Source: Lethocerus indicus (Eukaryota; Arthropoda; Insecta; Hemiptera; Belostomatidae). Taken from it: 64,000 nt of DNA. The notes under the pieces are model-generated. The model saw nothing but the letters and a program-made list of their open reading frames with translations. It was not told the DNA's origin and did no database searches. Below, piece by piece: positions 1-12,129 of the stretch. How positions within the stretch are numbered: position 1 is the first letter of the stretch; every line of letters begins with the position of its first letter. Where the stretch lies: the NCBI GenBank assembly GCA_019843655.1, contig JACDQD010000011.1, forward strand, positions 4,816,604-4,880,603, read 5' to 3'. The translations under genes were made by a program, and so were the position numbers.

Positions 1-756
1 CCCAGAAACATTTCAGATTCGCCTCGAGGAAACCCTGAAACAACGGACAACAGTCGGAACGGTCAAAAAACAAAAAAAAAAATTTTTAAAAAGCCGGCCG
101 GAAACCTACGCGAAATGCGGAACGAGGCGTTGGCGCGGGTCGTTCAACCTCGTGACTCATTTTATCGTCGTGCGAATTTTATCCTCAAATTGTTACCGGT
201 AATTCGATAAATTATGATACCGCAATACACTTTTTTGTACCAAACACTGCAGAAATCGAGGGGAGGAAATATATTCAAATAGTGTACGATCCTCTTTTAA
301 TTATTGAAACGATAAACCGATTTTTACAAAAATCACAGTTATAAAGTCATACTAGTTTTATCGCCGTGAACACAATGGATTTTGTACCATATTTTCCTTA
401 TTAGGTGTGGAATAAATAGGGAAGTTTCTATTGCGCGCGAAGCAACGTTCCGAAAATTAAGCAATTTGAGCGGGAGACGATAAAAAAGCCACCATTATTT
501 TCTTTTTTAATTTCTTGCAACAATCGAGTATTAAAGGGGAAACGGTCGTTGTGGGGGGAAAGCCGCTGGATTACACCGGAAGTTCCCCGGGGGCGGCGTA
601 TTTCTTGCAGGGAAACAATAGGCTCCGGCTAGAACGCTGAAGCTAGAACGGCAATTATGAGCTAATAGGCGGTTTCCAGTCGGTTGTGATATTCCCGGAC
701 CACTGTTGCATCACAGAGCCAGAACGAAAATTTACGTGAAAACTGTTGTTTCAAAG

Positions 757-782
757 TATATATATATATATATATATATATA
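757..782. repeat. (TA)13 microsatellite
   Basis: Thirteen uninterrupted TA units in an AT-rich context. Confidence 0.97.
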
Positions 783-1333
783 ATCCATTTTTGTTTTGTT
801 TGTTCATAACTAAGCCAAAGAAACGGATTTACTTTCGGAAAAATATTCTAACAAAACGTTTCCGGACATCCTCAAATATTTTAAAATGGACATTTCTATT
901 TAATTGTCAGAAAGGTATATATAAATCGATATTACAATCCGAAAGAAATTTTTTCAAATTATTTGAAAGAATATGCTGCCCTCTTGTGTAATGACCGAAC
1001 GAATTCTCGCGACACTGATATCGATTATTGGAAATGTATTTACAAATTACAAGAATAATAAGGCGCTGACACGAGAGATAGCAGGTGGCGTTTAAAAAAC
1101 ACGAAACAAGTAACTTAAATTTATTTATGCATTCTCGTCTTGTTTAAGATGTTAAGTGCTGGTAAAAGTTCGCTGAGGAATGAGCATATCGGTCGTCCAA
1201 ACTAGGCGATTCCCGCAGTCCAGACCCCTTCGAGGTGATTCAACTCCGAATATTAGTTTAACGCTCAATTTAGACTTTAATCGCGCGCTTCCTTCAAAAC
1301 GCGTTAATTAGAAGAGTTGTATTTCTTATTGGT

Positions 1334-1358
1334 GGGGGGCGGGGGTGGAGGGGAAGGG
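1334..1358 (+). other. G-quadruplex-forming motif
   Basis: G-runs of 6, 5, 4 and 3 are separated by short spacers, in an otherwise AT-rich segment. Confidence 0.65.
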
Positions 1359-2747
1359 AAGTTTCTCACGGTCCGACATCCGTTGAGATTAAAACGAGGG
1401 GTAACGCAGACGTTGAGACAACACTCAAAGGGAAATAACACAGACGTTAAATCAGACAGTATAATAAACATAGGAAGAGTATAATAAACGCTCCGAAAGA
1501 AATAATATACGAACCGCTGGTATGGCAGAAGAATGAAATTGGCTTTAGAAAGTATGTAAATTTAATTTAATACGACGACGAGTAACGCAAGTATTAAGCA
1601 AGTAACACGAAAAAAAAGAGAGAAGACAGAAAATCGTAATGGGAAAATATGAGACTATCTTTGCGGTAACCACGATGAAATTCATGTTTGTCACTCACAG
1701 TAGAGTATCAATTTCTGCCTATATTGCACTTTTAAAATCCACATCACTAACATCTTAGTAGTGTTAGCTTAGTACTTTTGAAGAATATCAGTGGTGCGTT
1801 TATTGATTGCTCATCACATGCTGTAATATTGTTTTATTAGTTAGTTTTCCCTTTCTTGTTTGTATTAATAACCAATGTTCAAGATAAACTGTACCCTTGC
1901 ATTTAAATATGTACTGATTGTCGCTTTTATATGACCACGGGTGTTTCAGGAATTAAATTCTGGATTGGGATATAGGTAAAATATTTTAAAACTGTCCGTT
2001 AAAAAGTGCTACCGTTTCGGTGTTTATAGGGGGCCGAAAGTAGTTTGGTCGAAAAGGTGAAAGCCGTCGGACCATTTCGTCCCGTTTGCCTAACCCAAAT
2101 TCGTCTCGGCCGGCCGACGCGTATTTAGCGTCATGCGACTGTTTACAGCTCGAATTATCATCGCGCCCTTTATGTTATATCCGGCAGTTAGTTTTTATTT
2201 CGGTCTTCCCCCAACAGCGGGTTCAATTTGAGACAGATTATAATTTAATAATCGGGCCCGGGTCAACAGGATCGAAAACCGCTTGTCCCTAATTCGAACT
2301 GCATTGTGCAATACATCCAATTATTGTCATAAAGCCGAGCGATCGGGGGAGGAGCAATTTATAGTCAATATTTCATAATAACGAGTCTGTAATTGGATCA
2401 GAAGATTTTTGTAACGGGCTACCTCCAGGTATACGATTAGCGTAGATTGGACGTTTCCTGAATGCTCAAAGCAGCGTTTTAGTTATGATATGGTCGCGCC
2501 TTTAAAAATACTTTAAGGTACTTATTTTATTTATATATTTATATTTTTTGAACGGTATCATTCACCGGGGTGAGTTCGAACCGCCCAAAGTGGGCAGTAT
2601 ATACCCCCACTTAAAATAGAGTTAATACAATTTAATGGACCCTGTATTTACTCAACAGAATCTGGAATTTGGAGAGAAAGAACAAAAGAAATAGACGAAA
2701 GTAAGTTTTTCAAGATATCTTTCTACCCTAGGGCGAACAAAAGCGCA

Positions 2748-2778
2748 TTATTGCCAGGCAGTATTGAGACAAATGGTA
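2748..2778 (+). repeat. R2 short fragment
   Basis: TTGCCAGGCAGTATTGAGAC then AAATGG matches the R2 head with a deletion of the AGCAAAACTTTCAC segment. It is a short remnant. Confidence 0.4.
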
Positions 2779-3331
2779 CCCAGAAATAATAATGTTTTCA
2801 GATAGTAGTCTAATAGCCGGATACGGATTGGAGACGGCGTATTTCGCAGTTGACCAGAACAATTCTCTGTTATTGGAACGGACTATTAATAAGCGGTCGC
2901 CCCAATTTTTCCGGCAGTAGGTCGGCAATTTCGGTTTCGGTTTTCGGGGCGCACCCCGAAAGTGTGCGCACGGCGGAGGGAGATTCGAAAACGCAAACGC
3001 CGCGTGCCCATCGGCCACCGGGTATATTAAATTCCCGTCTGGGAATTCGAAACCTGAATTTTCGTCGTCCGGCCACAGAAGACTTTCTACAGGAGTCGGT
3101 TGCGGTCCCGAACTGAGGAGTAACCCCCCCCCCTGGAGCCGCATTTCCAGCTTCGAAACCGCATCTGTCCCGTGCCCGGTTTAAGTTACATGGACCAGTG
3201 TATTAAGCATTCAGACCGCGTGGTAGACTTTTGCACGACCCCGTGCTTTAAAACCCGAAAGATATTCCGCGGGCGTTAATTGAAGTATTATTTATTTTAG
3301 AATACCTGTTTTGCGGTCTGCGAGAGGCTGG

Positions 3332-3541
3332 AATACCGTAAATTTCCTGTGTTCCTGTCTCCTCTCGCTGGTTAGCACTGTGGTACTACATGTGACAGTG
3401 ACAATGTAGTGAGGATCCCAAAAAACATCCGAAATTCAAAAAGTGACTAACACCGCTAATGAAGATGGCGAGCGGCCGAAACCGGTCTAGCAAAGGCCAA
3501 ACCCGCGAGAGGAGACAGAAACACACGAAATCTACGGTATT
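3332..3541. mobile_element. R1: 210-bp element with 37-bp terminal inverted repeats
   Basis: The left end (3332-3368) begins AATACCGTAAATTTCCTG and runs through CTGTCTCCTCTCGC. The reverse complement of the right end (3505-3541) matches it at about 34 of 37 positions. The interior (about 135 bp) has no coding potential and carries GAAGATGGCGAGCGGCCGAA and CCGGTCTAGCAAAGGCC. Related interior pieces occur at 17930, 18901, 31750, 41347 and 55959. Size, inverted ends and dispersed relatives fit a MITE. A TA dinucleotide sits four bases inside each outer end (3334-3335, 3538-3539), so a TA duplication with slightly shorter ends is possible. No other duplication is clear. Confidence 0.75.
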
Positions 3542-4210
3542 TATTTAAAACTACATCGGAGTATAATACTGTACACAAGGGGTGCCCCCCAACTGCCTAC
3601 CAACTGGACCAGTGATGCTTAATAACACCGAATATCTAGATTTATAACTATATTATCCAATTACGCCGTTTACGATTTTCAGATTTTCATTTAGCATGCA
3701 GCGAATACTACACTTTGAAACATCGATAATTCCAAAGAGGTCTTACAAGTAGTCAAACCTTCGCTGGTTGTGGCTTTTAATGTCGGATAAATTCACAGAA
3801 TTTCGGTCCACGCGTACACTGTCCACGGAACAATAATACGGAGTGTTAATAATTACAATTAGCAATAATAAATTTAAATATTTTACTTACGACTCGGAGA
3901 GAGCAGTTGACGGTAGGACGGTCAGCGACAGACTGGCCATTGAATGGTATCGGCTCTTATTGTTGGACTTTGGAACATAATACTAAAGAGGGCCGACCTT
4001 TGTACTGCGTACATTTCCACCTCAATTCGCGGGAATTTTCAAAATTTTAAATGCATTTAAAAATGCTTTACAGCTGTTCCTTGGGCATTTTATTATTTTC
4101 GGGCACAAATCATGAAAGTAGTCGCAAAATTAATAAAATAAAACTAGGTTTAATTAATTAATAAACCTTAACTTCTAAATTCATTTATTAAACTTTTCTA
4201 ATTTATTTCC

Positions 4211-4256
4211 CAAATTCTAAGGCTGGCCAATATAAAATAAATATATAAGTGACTTT
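4211..4256 (+). repeat. Direct repeat, first copy (46 bp)
   Basis: CAAATTCTAAGGCTGGCCAA followed by TATAAAATAAATATATAAGT and GACTTT recurs at 4515-4559 with only a few changes. The spacing is 304 bp and the flanks are unrelated. It could be target or end sequence of a small insertion, or a local duplication. Confidence 0.8.
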
Positions 4257-4284
4257 AATGTAAGTTAGCGTTGTCTACTAACCG

Positions 4285-4375
4285 CGGGAGAAACCTCGCA
4301 CAGGAGAAATATTAATCCATTGCAGAAAAATAGTGGTTCGCTAGGAAAAACCCTTCTTGCGAATTGTCCCCTTCA
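4285..4375 (-). repeat. Possible R2 distal fragment
   Basis: GAGAAACCTCGCACAGGAGA then AATATTAATCCATT and TCGCTAGGAAAAACCCTTCT resemble the distal R2 blocks at 33630-33700 (AAAACCTCGGCGGAGGGAAA...TCGCTGGGTAGAAAACCATTC). The similarity is partial. Confidence 0.3.
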
Positions 4376-4514
4376 CAAACGGTGTAGGTCATAGCGTTCC
4401 AACTATTTCAGCATTTTTTGGAAAAAACCCAAAATTTTAGAAACCTATACTGAGTAATTAGACGCTAAAACAGTTGAGGGCCAATTCAGCGTTTCGGACC
4501 AAATGAAAATAGAC

Positions 4515-4559
4515 CAAATTCTAAGGCTGGCGTATATAAAATAAATATATAGTGACTTT
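4515..4559 (+). repeat. Direct repeat, second copy (45 bp)
   Basis: CAAATTCTAAGGCTGGCGTA followed by TATAAAATAAATATATAGTG and ACTTT is nearly identical to 4211-4256. Confidence 0.8.
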
Positions 4560-4705
4560 CAATTCAATGTTTATGGGTATAAAGATGTATTAACGTTGAT
4601 ATTTTCATAAACAAAATTTTGAGAGGTATAGATCTATAAAAAGAATAAAACTGTTAAACGGAAACAACATTATTAATTTCGTACCAACGTAACTTGAAAA
4701 AAGGG

Positions 4706-4778
4706 GCACGGTGTAGTGAGGGATAGTATAACTCGAAGATTTCAAGGCGTACGGTGTATTGCGGGATAGTATAACTTG
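4706..4778 (+). repeat. Two-copy tandem repeat, period 43
   Basis: GCACGGTGTAGTGAGGGATA then GTATAACTCG (4706-4735) and GTACGGTGTATTGCGGGATA then GTATAACTTG (4749-4778) differ at about four of 30 positions. The 13-bp linkers between them are unrelated. Confidence 0.75.
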
Positions 4779-7700
4779 GTAAATCACCACGGTTATTTTG
4801 TACTGATTTTGTTCATTACAAAACAGGGTTGTTCAGAATCACTTAAATCACTGAATCTTTATAGCTGATATAAAAAATAAAATAAAGGTTACATCTAAAA
4901 TTTAATATCAATATTTTTAAATGGGTCATCACGAAAACAACCCCCCATACCATACTTCTGTCCCTACAGTTATGAGGCTTTGTTTCATAGCCTGTTGTCA
5001 TATAATTGAATTGTGATAAGAAGATAAACTCTAATCCTATTTACACAATACTCCACATTGGCTGTTATTAGATTTTCAATATATTTTTCTTGCTTGTCTT
5101 TTTTGCAGAAAACACGCAATTCCGGTGTGTCATTAATTTTTGTTTAAAGCGTTGTAAATGTTGTAGGATTTTCAAAGAAATGCATTAACTCATTATCATA
5201 GTCCCTCCTCGTTTCCTGCCCGCGTGTGGGATTCTTATTCGTCGAAGGAACTAGATAAAATCGAGGTGACTCATAAAAAATATTATTCCCGTTTTCTTTG
5301 TCCGGGAATTGTCCCTCGGTAACGACCATTCTGGCGCACTAAACAGTATTTCATCTGATAACAAATATCTGGGCCATTGTTGTTCATTTGACCGTCGTGA
5401 ATATTCAACGGTACGGTCGGACGACCATAAGGGCGTCCGCCTTCGCAGAAACTCAATGGGATTGTACGTGATCGGATTTTAATTCGGGCCCCTATGGCTT
5501 CGACCGCGGATTGTTATTCGCGCGTTTCCCAACCGGCATTTGCATTTGCGGCTCGCTGTTGTCTGTTTATCGGGCTGATTCTTCTGGACCGGCCGAGAGA
5601 AAATTGGGGGACATTTATATTCGATGACAACTCGAACGCGGTCGGAATATCATCTAGGTGGGATTCATTTTGTAGGACCGCGACTATCACATTCGTGAAT
5701 TCGATTCCCGCCCGGTAATTCAATTCGATTATATCCTAAATTAAATCAATTATCTTATGAGTAAGATCGTGCCTTCGTTTAGAATCGTTTTAGGCCAGCT
5801 TGGTAGAAAATCACCTTTATCAACCTTTAAGACAGTTCGTTTTTATTATCCGGTACAATATTTGAGACCGGACATATTTTTGGTACTTTTTTTAAAATGT
5901 GATTCTCCATTCTGGTTCATCGACCTTTCGTTCTGAACTGAATCGAACCCACTCATCGTGGACCAGTCAGCTCCGCAATATTTTTGATACTGCCGAAAGA
6001 TACATACGCGGTTGTAATTCTGCATAGTTGCGCAATTCCGAACATACGCAGATATTACAAGATTGGTTTCGACACCGGCCGGAAAAAAATCCCGGGATTG
6101 TGGCCCGTATCGGAAGGCTATTTTCGGTACGCCGATATTAAATTAAGAGAAAGGATCCCCGCGTATTGGCTCTCGGCCTCCATCTACACGGGTACTAGGG
6201 TTTTCTTGTTTTTTACGAAACCTAATAGCGTGTTATTAGGCCCAGTTTCTCGGCTGGAGGGTGGACTGTGCGAGATGCCCCCCAGATTGTCCGCAATGCC
6301 GGCCGGAGGGTAATTTGCAATCGTAAAACCGCCCGCGGGTTTAACACTTTTAGCGAGCAAATAAGAAGTACGTGCGCCAAAGTGTTAATTTTCAGATTTG
6401 GAATTCAAACGTTTCGTAATGCGCATTAATGCGAACGCCTTTCAACCGTCCTCAGAACCTAATGAACCGCAAGACAGCCACATTATACAAAATATCTTTA
6501 CATTTCTATAGAAGAAAATACACCATTTCCAGCCCTGGAGACCATAAATAAATATTACCAGACTATTTCACTCAATTCATGCTCTCTTTGAGGGTCCACG
6601 AGCTTTAGAAACATCTCTTGTAACGTTCGAAGTGCTAACAGGATTCTCCATTCACGGTCATATTATGGATACGACGGTAGAAACCTGTCCGGGTTATTTT
6701 TATTATTTATTATTAACAAGACAAAATTCTAATAAAAACTAATTTTTGGAGGGGATACATTTTTACTGAATTCTCGAAACCGTAAGAAAGGCTGAAAACG
6801 CTATACCAATATAACCAATAACCAATAAAAGCGCTTTTTACAAAACTAAGTTTTTGTCAGCATATGAACTGTTTAACCATACCTATTAATTCCTAAAACA
6901 ATTTTTCACCCGTAAAGCCGTTTTTCGGCCTTGGAAATTATTTCAACGTCTCGAGCGGCATGCCTGCATAGAATTATCTCCGGCCGGGTGGATCTGAAGG
7001 CGGGGCCCGCGTTCACGATTTATCCGGACGGCCGAGTAATACTTAACTCTAACAGATAAGTCACTGTAAAATATTTATAAACGAATCGGGCGTTGAATAA
7101 ATATTGAGTCGGCGGCGTCGGCAGGTGGTAGGCCTGTGGGCTGTGCGCCGAGGCGGGCGTAGGCGCGACACAACAAATGCGCCCCGACGACGGAACTAGT
7201 TCTTTTTCGGAACAGGATTCATATCCTGCACCTCCTGCCCGATCCTCGGCCAGATACATAAATTATAATACGGGCTACAATACTCCGCACATGTTGGACG
7301 AGACCAGGTCCAAAATTCCGGGTACCCCAAATGCCGAACTGATTATAAACTAGGCGTTCCTGGTTTGGATGAATTTTCGATTTTCGCCCCTTTAAAATAA
7401 ACTGTCAACAGACATCTTTCCATAACTTCTGGAGGTCCTGTTCGCTTCAAAACTTTGTATCGCAAATGGTATACGGCGAATATAAAAAGGTGTTTCGCGT
7501 CGAGGTCGAGATTGTGTCGACTTATCTCGAATAGGGTCGCGGAAACAATACGGGTCGCTCGGGTGAAAGTACTTGAATTTTTCCTGAACCTCCAATCTTC
7601 CGTGAGAAAATTATTACGAGCCGGACAGACAATGAAGGCGTTGTTGACATTATTCGAGGAAATTGTGCAGGAAAAGTTCCTAATATTCAAATTAGACAGA

Positions 7701-10700
7701 TAGAAATCTCCTGCATAAATGTCCGGTACTGGTAATGGGCGCTGCACCGACCCCACTCACTACTGGGACAGGTATATTCCAAACAAAAGAATTAACCCAC
7801 GCGGGTTTCTCCATAATGGGCGATTTATTATGGGGGCTCTTAAAGCTTTATTTGGCATTTGAGGCGCCGCATTTATTCCGCTTAATCTTTATTGCCGGGA
7901 TCAAAAACTTTAATATCCCTTCCTTTGCCAGAATCGGTCTGTCTCGTTTATTGGACAGGATTGTAAACCCGATAGTACGGCCTCGTTACGTGCCAATATT
8001 CTTCTGCCGGTCACAACCCGACCGTATTTTTATCCCGCCATAAGATAACCGTTCTCACGGTTTTCAAAATATTTTCAGCCTCGAATTCCATCGCATTATT
8101 CCTCTTCTGTTATTCGCCTTTACAGCGCGAGTAAAGATTTTATTAAATGCGCTTTCTTACATTTATAGGCAACAGACTTCAAAGACAGTTACAGTAAACT
8201 TCGTCATCGGCCGCAGATAATGGTGAGAAGTCAAAACAATCTAGCTTAAATCCGAATAGAATTTTTTCGCAGTAATTAAAAATTGTGCGTTTCGGAATTT
8301 AATAGAAGACAAATAACTAAGATGCTACTATATGAATTAAAAGTTTCGCATTTCAGTTTACAAACTGAAATTGAATAAGATGACCGATTGGTAAAATGTT
8401 TGTACCGGTTTTATGGAGTCCATTTTAACTCTTGCTTTTCGACATTTCCGTATTTAAAACCGTTCTGTTATTTTATCGATTGCCCGATACATGTTTTTAG
8501 AAATAAAATAACTTCAAATTGTCCCAGATCGTTGGAATAATAATAATGGAATGATTTTAATGATGATTCACTATTTTCCCAATTGGATTGTAGGTATTCT
8601 ACCGGTCCACGCTTCCTGAGATAGATTCAAAAATAGTTTAAAGATTTCTGGAATAGTGGTAAATATTCATCAGGATGACAGTCCGAGAAATTCTTAGAAC
8701 ACTCTTAGCGGGCGATCGCTGTAGGGGGTCTTCGCCCATCAGCGGTGGGATGGCTTACTTGCGTAAATGCAGGGAAATTAGAATTGGAATAATTTAACTT
8801 TCGCTTGCTATTGTCTGTTGGAGGATTAGTAGCATTTTCAAGAGTTCCGCGGCTTTCTTGCGTCATTCTGCGCCTCAATATTCGCCCGACAAAGCCGAAT
8901 GGTTCGCGCCTGGAATACTGATTCTGATACTAGCCATTTCTTCTACACATGTGCTAAAATCCTGCACCAACAAAATTCTTCTAAAACCAACCTTTCGATC
9001 CCAAGATACAATAGCTTTATTGCTTTAGGTCCCACAAGTTCTTCTGGAATAATTAATGAGCCCTACTTATAGCAATATTAAACTGGAGTGTTGCTGCGAT
9101 ACTTTAAATGAACATTCCACTGTAACTTCGCGACAAAGCGTTTGTTTGTTTCCGGGAATATGTTCTCAGAAATCAATTTCCCGGTCCGATTTTTCAGAAC
9201 GGTAGCCGAGAACGTCCTTCACTACCCGGGGGGGGCGGGATACGTGCGCTTCACGCTTGCCGCCTTATTAGAGCGTATCCCCGAGCCTTATCTAAGGCGG
9301 TGGCGTAACGCGCCCGCATAGGAATATGCTCTATCTCAGAACGCCTTGTTCCGATACCGGATAACAAGGCCTAATTACCTGGAAGACGTGCTTGACATCA
9401 AAGCAAAGAATAGCGGGGAATACTTTATTCCGTTTCAAAATACCCGTCCTGTGATTTCTATATACCGTATAGATATTTTTCTTATATATCGGAAGTGCCT
9501 CAATATAATATTTGTACGAGAGTGTTTTATTGATTAAAGAGCAGATATTTTCCTTCGAATGCAAATTTAAAGAATCAATTTTAATTGCAACGACTACAGG
9601 AATTTATGCCGGCGAGACACGATCCCTTACAAGAGTCTAATATTAGCAGACAATTAACAAGGCGGGCGGTAATTAAACTAATTGAGAAATTAGCGTTTAC
9701 ACGCTGTTGGGCCCTCAGGTTCAATGCATTGTGAGTGAGCCGGCCGGTGTTTAGAGACAAGCCCGACAACCGAGCCATTGTTCGAACAGATTATAATTAG
9801 CGATCGCTACGACGACCCTCGACGGTGAAACAAAATAATCCTATCGCGGCCAGACAATGGGGAATGAACTTGTCCAGTCTTTAACCTTAACCCGAATCGG
9901 TCGATAAAGAGGATGAAGCGTGAAAATTGGATCCGATTCTCGGAAAACTGTGATAAACTATCGCTCCGCCGTTCGAGATCGTATCTCGAAGCGTTTATAC
10001 GCCATACCTAATAGGCCCAGCCTAATAAGTGCAGAAAATGATACGAATAAAGTTCCGGGAAGCTTCACAATTGTGCTACGATAGGAACAATAACGCCATC
10101 TACAAGCGCAGCGCGGGACTAGCAACTGCTCAGGTTATTCTACACATTCAGTGCTCACATCGCTAATTAACCTTTCATTATCTCTGATGAATCTCTCACG
10201 TGCCATCGTTCGGGATCATATTCACCCCAATATATATTTCTATTTTTTAAAAGGTAAATTTATATAGCCGAAATTGAGCCAAATAAGCGAGAAAAGACAG
10301 AAGGGAGGTTGTGAGCGTATTAAAATAAATTCAATTAGGCTGCAGTTACACGAAGAGTTTAGAGGTATGGATGAAGTAGAATTTGAATTTCCGATTTGCT
10401 CTTATCGCTTCCTGTTGTTCACACGACGTCGTAAACGCGGCTGGTAGTAACAGTGGGGCCGGTGCCAGCTTGAATTTACACGGGCCTCGGCCGTTTACAC
10501 GGGCCAAAATAAACCGCTTTTGAATTTGGACTCGTCTCGAAAACATTTTCCAGTACCGTTGTAACGGTAGAATTTCCGCCGGCGACGGAGGCGGGTCGTC
10601 CCGCGGCCGGTAGCGGAATTATGGGACTCGCAGTAAAGTTTCGATAAGTATCCAAAATACGGTATATTGAATTGACAAAAGTAACACAGTCTGGAGCGTG

Positions 10701-11579
10701 TCCGAAACACGTCGGCGGCAAGTGAGCCGCCCAAATATCGGGAAATTGATGCAATAACCAGAGTTATGGCGCACTGAGAAGGCAAGTTTGGTTGTGTTCT
10801 ATATAACTCGTACCCGTTTGAGAAGAGTAGATTTAAACAGCGCAGTCCGAAAAGGACTTAAAAACTAATTTATAGCCAACAAATTGACAATATACAAAGC
10901 GATATTGAAACCGACACATCCGCCCAGACATCCGACGCTCCCCGATACGTTTCCAATCGCACTAATCACCACTACATTAACATACCTACCAAATTGTTTC
11001 TTTCTAATCGTCCCAATCCTCGCGTCGAGCAGGACTTATTAAAAAACTTTATTTATCTCAATTTTCTCTTGTAAAAAACTAAAATTTGTAAGACCCTACT
11101 TAGGTCTGATATTCTAAGCGTGCCTTACAGACGCCTCAAAAGGCACTGGCGAAACTTAAAAGACAGAATAAATAAATAGAATTTAAAAGAAGGGGGAAAG
11201 CCACTGAGTTTCTCCTCTGTTGTTCTCTATTTATTACTTAGTGCTACAATTTCGCTTATTGTATTTACCTCGAGCTACATATATTATTTTAGAAATTCTT
11301 TGTTGAAATGAAGATTTTTGTGTTCATAATGGGCTGGGCTCGAACCCCGGCTGCGTACCGGATCCCGCCGGACAGCCACAATCGTACAGTTAAAAGGAAC
11401 AACGGTTTCTTTAACGTCGGCAAAGGAAACGGCCCTCGTCTATGGGCCCAACTTTAATTATCCTTCCGGCATTGGGCCCCCACGGGGCATCTGTCTTCAG
11501 GTCACGAACCTGCAGGCTCGGCAGTCGTTCACCCGCGATAAGGACGCGCTGCCAATATCAATTCACCCGATGATCTGCC
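4779..11579. other. Noncoding: alternating AT-rich and GC-rich patches
   Basis: GC-rich patches at about 5380-5720, 6050-6330, 6930-7330, 7430-8040, 9180-9450, 9580-9800 and 10400-10760 are separated by AT-rich stretches. Frames of up to 137 codons occur in them (for example 7735-8043 plus, with a true ATG, somewhat hydrophobic), but they overlap frames on the other strand and match nothing I know. No RNA gene was found. Confidence 0.55.
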
Positions 11580-11604
11580 CAGTGTACCTTTGCCCGGTAC
11601 ACTG
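11580..11604. other. Perfect 9-bp hairpin
   Basis: CAGTGTACC, a 7-base loop TTTGCCC, and GGTACACTG pair perfectly. It lies 30 bases before a G-quadruplex motif. No T-run or known RNA family supports a specific function. Confidence 0.8.
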
Positions 11605-11633
11605 TTCCATCGGAATCGATATCCGCAGTTAGT

Positions 11634-11653
11634 GGGCGGGGGCGGGGGCGGGG
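11634..11653 (+). other. G-quadruplex-forming motif
   Basis: Runs of 3, 5, 5 and 4 G separated by single C fit the intramolecular quadruplex rule, with very short loops that favour stability. Confidence 0.75.
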
Positions 11654-11862
11654 CGGTAGTCACGCCATAAATCGAGCGTATAAATCGTCGAACAAGCCTG
11701 AATGAAAACATTACGGCTTCGATTAATTTAAGACCCTGGAAATCGAGTGTGTTGCACATTTCGGGAACGAAAGACCCAGACTTTTTTAGATCGAAAGAAT
11801 CCGCGAACAGCTTTTCGAAATCTTGCGACCACAAAATATTCATTTTGCAAACCGAAGAATCC

Positions 11863-11966
11863 GGCATTGTTCCTGAAAGGAACATTGTTGAATCGCCCAC
11901 AACTGTCACTGTATTTTTAGTTGTTTTTTTCAGAGTATTATAATATTTCCTAAAATTCGCAGCCCT
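11863..11966 (+). repeat. R3 dispersed repeat
   Basis: GGCATTGTTCCTGAAAGGAA, ACATTGTTGAATCGCCC, TTTTTTTCAGAGTATTATAA and AAATTCGCAGCCC recur in order at 26917-27000. The copy here has about 20 extra bases in the middle. No coding capacity is seen, and end structure cannot be defined from two copies. Confidence 0.58.
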
Positions 11967-12018
11967 GACCTCCTGGCCACTTAATGGCCAGAGAAAATTT
12001 TGCAAAAATTCAACTCAC

Positions 12019-12096
12019 TGTCGGAGTCCAGCGACAGAAGTCCTCTTAAAACGAGGGTCCACACTGTATTTCCCACCTCCCGAAAGCGTGTAAATA
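12019..12096 (-). CDS. Candidate 78-nt exon, unrecognised
   Basis: On the minus strand a long pyrimidine tract (TTTTCTTCTTTTTCTTTTAG) precedes 78 bases ending at a consensus donor (ACA|GTGAGT). The length is a multiple of three. Two frames are open. One reads IYTLSGGGKYSVDPRFKRTS and continues VAGLRQ with phase-2 junctions. The other reads FTRFREVGNTVWTLVLRG and continues LLSLDSD with phase-1 junctions. Neither is recognised. Neither phase fits directly after the phase-0 end of the exon at 23190-23408, so an extra exon would be needed if it belongs to the same gene. The splice signals are good but the coding content is ambiguous, so this may be a decoy exon. Confidence 0.2.
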
Positions 12097-12129
12097 CTAA
12101 AAGAAAAAGAAGAAAATCTGCCAATTATT

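Larger units (their letters stand above)
1..3331. other. Noncoding: AT-rich with two GC-rich patches
   Basis: No credible gene is seen. Contents are an A-rich tract at 66-96, the (TA)13 repeat, a G-quadruplex motif at 1334 and an R2 remnant at 2748. Two GC-rich, CG-containing patches lie at about 2040-2290 and 2830-3180. The patches carry overlapping open frames on both strands, as composition predicts, without splice or start support. Confidence 0.6.

Noticed and set aside
2565..2610. Possible tRNA T-arm (GTGAGTTCGAACCGCC)
   Set aside because: No five-base T stem and no cloverleaf around it.
2728..3144. 138-codon minus-strand frame
   Set aside because: It lies in a GC-rich patch where other frames on both strands are open too. 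There is no recognisable motif or splice support, so compositional chance is most likely.
3892..3936. Minus-strand ATG reading MASLSLTVLPSTALSES before a donor-like GTAAGT
   Set aside because: Only 17 codons, the exon end (GAGTC|GTAAGT) is not a typical CAG/AAG context, and there is no promoter or acceptor context.
7735..8043. 102-codon plus-strand frame with ATG, partly hydrophobic
   Set aside because: No domain, start-context or splice support, and minus-strand frames overlap the same patch.
11330..11385. tRNA-like B-box (GGGGTTCGAGCCC on the minus strand)
   Set aside because: The T-arm stem does not pair over five bases and no A-box or anticodon arm can be placed upstream. It might be a SINE remnant but cannot be supported.
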